NCBI GenBank assembly: GCA_017591395.1
Contig: WEDG01000334.1
Span: 1-64,000 of the forward strand
Source of the DNA: Schistocephalus solidus
Lineage: Eukaryota; Platyhelminthes; Cestoda; Diphyllobothriidea; Diphyllobothriidae
Direction: 5' to 3'
Length of the DNA stretch: 64,000 nt
The translations under genes and the position numbers were made by a program. The notes beneath the pieces were generated by a model. The model did no database searches. It worked only from the letters and a program-made list of their open reading frames with translations, and was not told the origin of the DNA. Of the stretch, positions 58,654-64,000 are shown in pieces. The stretch's first letter is position 1. Every line of letters begins with the position of its first letter.

Positions 58654-58979
58654 GGATGCCTGTATGATCGCCTAAACAGGACACGCGAAAAGGAACCGCC
58701 CTATTTCTTAAAGCTAAAATTACTCCTAACATAAAACTAAACTGTCACCTTAATCTTAACCATAGCCATACCTTCAACCTAAACCCTATAGGTAACACAA
58801 TAAAACCTTAAGTGTTAGTCTAATTATGACCCTAACCCCAACTCTGACCTTAGCCTCAAACTAAAACCTAACACTCACTTTAACCCTAAACCTAGTTTCC
58901 TCGGAGTTTAGCGCAAATGTGCATGTATCGTGGGCGGTTCCTCCTACCGTGTCCTGTTTAGCGGTCATACAAGGCATCC
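58654..58979. mobile_element. MITE-like element, copy 3, CCCTAA-like interior
   Basis: The best-preserved copy. The left end GGATGCCTGTATGATCGCC, AAACAGGACACG, AAAAGGAACCGCCC is mirrored by the right end GGGCGGTTCCTCC, CGTGTCCTGTTTAGCGGTC, ATACAAGGCATCC. That gives terminal inverted repeats of about 45 bases. The interior is a run of degenerate CCCTAA/CCTTAA units on the plus strand, so the element is inverted relative to the two intronic copies. It ends with TTTAGCGCAAATGTGCATG, also shared. No coding sequence. Confidence 0.75.
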
Positions 58980-59489
58980 GTACATAATTTCGTTGTAACG
59001 AGACGATTCGAGTCTAGAAGTAAAAAAAAACGAACATCGGTAAAGGGCAGGCGTCCAGAATAAAGACTTATATTTATGAAAGAGAAAGCGCGGTGGTTAC
59101 TAAGTTGGGATAAACCTTGCGTGCATTTTCAGCCAGAATTCGCTTCACAGCATCCACATCCATATTCTTGACTTTTGCGATATAGGAATAGACGACAGCG
59201 CACTCAGCCGGCTCGTTTCTGACCTAGGTGAAAATAATGGGTGCCAAACATTAGACGCTGTAACGAATGGGAAATGTTAAAAGGAAATTCGTATGTGTCC
59301 GTGTTGGATCCAGTCACATGACCAGCTGGTTGGCAGGTTTGTACAACGGACTTGTGAATTTCTGACAAGAGAGAGTGGCCGAGCCTTTTAAATCCAAACC
59401 CACGGCAAAGTAACGTATTACTCATTAAAAACAAATCCTGCATGCCTGTATCCACATAGGTTTCACGATAGAGCATACCCACAGCGCAA

Positions 59490-59640
59490 AGAGTTGTAGT
59501 TTGGAAGGATGCCAATTGACAGAATAACACGGTCCCCAACGGTGAGTATCCTGGAGCTACTCATGGACTGAATGTCAGACTGCAGCAACTTCTTCGTAAT
59601 GTGGTCTTTGTGAGGTCTTAATTGCCAATGCAACAGTCTG
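59490..59640. repeat. Diverged relative of the 57.0 kb repeat
   Basis: Shares TTTGGAAGGATGCCAATTGA and CAGAATAACACGG with 57.03-57.06 kb, then a weaker match ending CGTAATGTGGTCTTTGTGAG. Boundaries uncertain. Confidence 0.4.
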
Positions 59641-59764
59641 GTGTATGGAGTAGGGACCAGAGCGTGCGTGAGACACATAGGCCGGCTGGTCGATTACGGC
59701 AGCCATTGCACCGGCCCCTTATTGCGCTTGTACCCGGTATATGTCTATTCATATCAGATCTAGC

Positions 59765-60745
59765 CCGCCTTGATGCTTTCACAGATTGTACCTCTCCATG
59801 CAATACGATCAGAGCTCAGCTCATATTCTTATTCAACGACAAAAGCGTAATACTGAGAGTCAGAGAAAAACTTCCATCTCTTGACGAATTGAGTCGAGTC
59901 GGGTGTTGAGTTGGCTTTAACTTCGACGCCTCTAAATGAGCGACAGTGCCAGATCGAAGACAGGAACACAGTTTGTGAGGCGAACGATGATGAATGTGAC
60001 TATTCCACCTCAGTCGTATTTATTGGATGTCTTGTGATATTCTCGTGATACTACTGCATTGAGACGAAGTCGGTGTACTTCAGTCGAAGGATGGTCCTCA
60101 GGCCATGGTAGTCAAATCCCTACAATTTGCGTGCACAGCCCAGCATTCACAGGCATAGAGAAGGACTGATCGAACGGTTACACAGACACGCGGTTTTTGG
60201 TGGTGAGGGAGATGTCACGTCGGGCCCCTAGACACTTTCTAGGGCTTCAGAAATCCCAGTCAAAAGCGTCAGTTCGGAAGACAATGTCTTCTTTACCCTG
60301 CCCTTTCTGCGGCAACCTCATCCCCGCCCAATTCCACGCCCCCCCTTTTGTTATTTTAAAATATGCACGACTTCAAGTTGAAATCGCTAGAGGTGCCTTT
60401 TTTGGTCAAGGATACAGCTTGAAAACACTTTTGTCTTCCCGCTACTTACACATAATCCGACGGCTTTCGCAACTTCATTACTCGTGACACCACTTCACCG
60501 AACCTAACAAAGTGATATCGTAAGTGGAGCCTATATCAGACAGTAGGCATTTGGGTTCAAACTCAAGACCACCAGAAACGTATAGGGCCATTCAGCAAAT
60601 CCAGTCAACGGCCTAATTAAATAAGATGGGCGACAGAATACAAACTTTTCGAACGTCAGATAGAATATCAAACGGTTGGGACAGATTGTTATGTATCAGA
60701 ACTCCTGAAACCTCACGAGAAACCTCCACTCACATTCGCTCATTT
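59765..60745 (-). pseudogene. Second LINE: RT C-terminal half, decayed
   Basis: On the minus strand, reading from 60745 down. NNLSQPFDILSDVRKVCILS then PILFN and AVDWI (the RQGCILSP-LFN motif B region) lies at about 60690-60600. A decayed SDIGSTYDITLL sits where the Y-A-D-D motif should be. GMRLPQKGQGKEDIVFRTDA lies near 60330-60265, and ARRDISLTTKNRV with VTVRSVLLYACECWAVHA near 60230-60127. Decayed LRLKYTDFV-like sequence follows. The end is IAWRGTICESIKAG at about 59808-59767. This order and wording match the thumb and C-terminus of a common flatworm LINE that differs from the one at 54-57 kb. Many frame changes and stops are present, and the endonuclease is absent. Confidence 0.75.
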
Positions 60746-60829
60746 TGACGTTGTCTTGCCCTTGGAGCAAGGTTGGTGTAGAAGACGAGTTTCGCGGATG
60801 CTGTGCAAGTCAGTAAGTTATCGATGGTG

Positions 60830-63800
60830 CACCTGGTATACGCCGTCGTTCACGACAGTTCAATTGTCAGTCAGCACGTTTTAAAAGTGGCCTTTGAAAG
60901 CAAAGCGAAAATAATGTTTCACTCTGAAGACACCAAAAAGCAGGCTACTTTAAGGTGGAAAAAGAAAGCGGACCAAGGTACTTGGAAGAAACGGAATAAA
61001 CACTATTCACATACCGCTTTGTCAACACCCAGAACCGGGGAATCAGTTTCTGTCAGCAGTCTGTCAAGTGGCAACCCCTGCACAAGTTTCTGCTTCTAAA
61101 AATATTTAATCAGATAATTTGGAGAAAAGCGTAAAACGTGTAAACAGATAAAAAAACAGCATATCACGGCTGCATGAAACGTAAAAGGCCGTACATTAAA
61201 ACACTCAGTTAAGTTCTGGCGGGTAAATGTAACGAAAAAATGGTCGGCTTTAAAAGTCATGGGGCATGAACATGGCTTCCATATGCAAAATAAGACAGGA
61301 CACATAGGATAGGAGATTTAACTGTCAAGAACTTTCTTGTTCCTGAAATGATTTTATCTGCGGTATGCGACCCTTTAGCGGCCTACGTATTGGACTAATT
61401 TTGCGAAAAAAAACACGCTTGTCATTGCACACTAAATTAAATCATACCTGAGTCGACAAAAGACTCTAACGGTGAAATTAAGCGACACAAGCAAGCCTTT
61501 CACTGATATTCTAAAAACACGAAAGCTGCTGACACCAGAAGCACCTATTTGGACAACTCTCGTGGGGGTGATCAGTGGCACGTCCTTTTTCGATATAGCA
61601 AACAGGTCTGTTGAAACCTGACGGTTAACGCAGATCCGCACTTTTTATATGATCTACACCCCGTTAAAATTAGAAGTTAACATGTTCTGCGTATTTACTG
61701 GAGAAAATTGAGTCTTTAATGGATCGAAAATAAGAACTACACAGGGGTGTTGAATTAAAGAGCACACAGTGATCTACAAATACCTTTCCACATACCTGCA
61801 TTGCAGAAAATTAGTTCTGTTTTAACAAATAAAATCGTAAAAATATCACACCACTGCTCAGCGTGTTGAATTTGTGAAGTAAATTAAACAGAAAAGAATG
61901 GTAAGTCAAAAAGATACCTTTTCCTAACCAGGAGGGGGAAGCCAGTCTGAAAATATACAGCCAAGCCCAACACATGCAGCCTTAATGCCTACGAAGCAAT
62001 AGCAAGGATGCGACAAATTCTTTTCGGAAGGTCTTACTGTCCCCTTATCATCTCCATAAATGACCTATGTCTCCCCTGTAAACATGAGGACTTCTCAGGC
62101 TGCCCGTTACAGTGGGACAGGTGAGGGCTGGGGTGTGAGCGAAATCAGCTAGCTTGCAACCCATGCGTGTGAAGAAGCAGAATCAAGACTAGGACGGCAG
62201 CAAATGCAACATTTCGAGTAGGCGGGTAGTTAGAAGCGCGATAATCACTAACCTGCTCGCTGTGCACAACGCAGGGCGGAATAGAGAAGTAGAAACCTGC
62301 GGAAACACCCTCCATTGCTGTAGATAGACGACCGTCAAATGCATGCATTTGAACTCGTGTGACACCTACAACATTACGATTAAACGCAGAAAAAGGTCTT
62401 AACGCGAGCTTCTACGAATTCGTATGAAAAGGATTTTTATGGCCCTATTCCAAAAAGCGAAAAAAGGGACCATGGTCTAATCATTAATAGGGCAAAACAG
62501 ATAACAGAGCCTGGGGAAATGGCCAGCCAATAGCAAACCTGAATCATCTGACCAAGACTCGGGGAAGTTTTGATAAGCCAGCAGCACTGGCGCCAAACTA
62601 GAGGGCGGAAAATTGAACGCCAACGCCGTCGAGATATTCCAAGAACATTCCGAATGGACTACACAGAGCCATGCCTATGACAACAGCGGAAGTAATTAAA
62701 TGCCACATAGTCTCGATGTAAGACAGCGTTCTGATCGACGATCCTAAATGGCACCTATTCTTCAAAAGAATCGTGACAAAAATGCAACCACAGTCCCGTC
62801 GAAAGAGGGAAAAAAACCATCAAAAGTAATGTTAGTCTGAATGATAAATGTTAATTTGGCGATTTAATTCGTGCCGTTTTGTTGTTACGGTTTTTGGTGG
62901 TGCTACTTTTAGGTTACTGAAAACAGTAACATACATTATACAACATTTGAACAAATTCACCATATTTTATTTTCTCACATTTAGTTTAAGCGTTAACATT
63001 AATGTTTCTCTTGTAGGAAGATGACATATTTGCACCAAAAAAACCAATCGTTAGTAGCTTTGTTTTTTAGTATTCAGTTGAAATAAATTCGGCTAAAGGA
63101 AATATATGGCTAACATTCTATAGCTGAAATAACGTGTAGAAAGTGCCTTGAACATTTTAAATTGGAATAGAAGATGAAGAAATTTAAGTAGAGGCGGAAA
63201 ATGAAGGATAAGAAGATGAAGAGGAAGAAGAATTGTTTATCATAATAGGTCACGATCCACGAGGACGGCTTAAAGAAATGTCACAAGTGTAATGAGTTGA
63301 TAAATCCACAGTTGCCAACCACTTTAATGCATTGGGAGGGGTAGGAAAACGATAGATTTGAGGCCACATGGACTGACTGAATGATAACAAGAAAGGCATG
63401 AAATAACTTGTGAAATATGGCCCCAAATACATTTGTTTTTATACCGTATTGTGACAGGTGCTGAAACAAGCAGCTGTAACGATAATCCGAAAAGCAAAAA
63501 ACTGAACGAAGCCCTAATCAACCATCAACATCCTCGCCAAAGTCGCATATTCATTAAGGCAAAATCATAATGAGTATCTGGGAGGCTGGGGGAGGGGGAA
63601 AATAGGAGTGATTTACGGCAAGCTGCTGATCAATAATAAAAAGTAATGAATTTTAGTCAATCAGTAAACACAGAAAACAAAAAAGATGAGGAAATACATG
63701 ACAAGGTGATGTCGCAACATGACAACGCTAGGCCCAAGATGGCACAAGAAGTGAATGAAACTTTTGGGAGCACTTCGTAAGGATGTCCTTCCGCATCCGC

Positions 63801-64000
63801 CGTATTCACTGGACACTATTCCATTAGACTACCAACCGCTGTAGTCGATGAAAAATAGCCTTGCTGAGAAGCAAAAATTGGTTTGAAGGATTAACATTTT
63901 TCCGCCACTGATTAAATTTGCTACCCGAAAAATGTGACGATTTTTATAGCTTTTAATGAACACTACTTTGAATAAAATATTACGTATAGTTACTCTTAAA
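60830..64000. other. Intergenic, no gene seen
   Basis: Open frames at 60803-61099, 61096-61305 (minus), 61432-61641 (minus), 62145-62348 (minus) and the overlapping 63250-63521 (minus) are short and unrecognised. A purine-rich GAAGATGAAG-type patch lies near 63168-63232. No repeat family seen elsewhere in the window recurs here. Confidence 0.5.

Overview
This window reads as nuclear DNA of a repeat-rich eukaryote, most likely a flatworm and plausibly a diphyllobothriidean tapeworm. It is mostly AT-rich non-coding sequence with one recognisable host gene, split by GT-AG introns of 1.3 to 8.5 kb. The rest is decayed retroelements (two Penelope-like lineages plus a third fragment, and two LINE families), short inverted-repeat elements and tRNA-like repeats. 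The taxon is inferred from the style of the LINE and GIY-YIG retroelements as I remember them from tapeworm and fluke genomes; no search was run. There is nothing prokaryotic here: no operons, no CRISPR, no rRNA and no intact tRNA.

The host gene is a four-exon, plus-strand SLC17-family anion transporter (vesicular glutamate transporter / sialin superfamily) at 9227-23503. Its exons are 9227-10378, 11649-11813, 20348-20455 and 23251-23503. All three introns are phase 1 with good consensus ends. The exon lengths add to 1678 nt, and the reading frame needs two extra bases, one near 9660 and one in a nine-T run at 23365-23373. Adding them gives exactly 560 codons. The gene is therefore either intact with two single-base sequence errors or a very young pseudogene. 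Intron 2 holds two copies of a short inverted-repeat element with TTAGGG-like filling, and a long TA microsatellite.

Layout. 1-9.2 kb: intergenic, with a Penelope-type GIY-YIG remnant at 3.16-3.73 kb. 9.2-23.7 kb: the SLC17 gene. 23.7-31.5 kb: intergenic with tRNA-like repeats, and a decayed Penelope-like element at 26.5-27.64 kb that carries an inverted piece of itself. 31.5-32.4 kb: a fold-back element beside another Penelope RT fragment. 35.27-39.71 kb: the most striking structure, two arms of about 1.7 kb in inverted orientation around a 1.0 kb spacer, with an unidentified 157-codon open frame at the inner end of one arm. 40-53 kb: intergenic sequence with a second fold-back copy, copies of a dispersed repeat (called family X here) and unassigned open frames. 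53.7-56.86 kb: a GC-richer LINE with endonuclease and reverse transcriptase, broken by frameshifts, stops and deletions. 57-60.8 kb: more family X copies, a third inverted-repeat element, and a second LINE on the minus strand. 61-64 kb: nothing recognised.

Apart from the SLC17 gene, nothing here looks able to make a functional protein; the mobile elements are fossils. Repeat boundaries and similarities were judged by eye and should be read as approximate.
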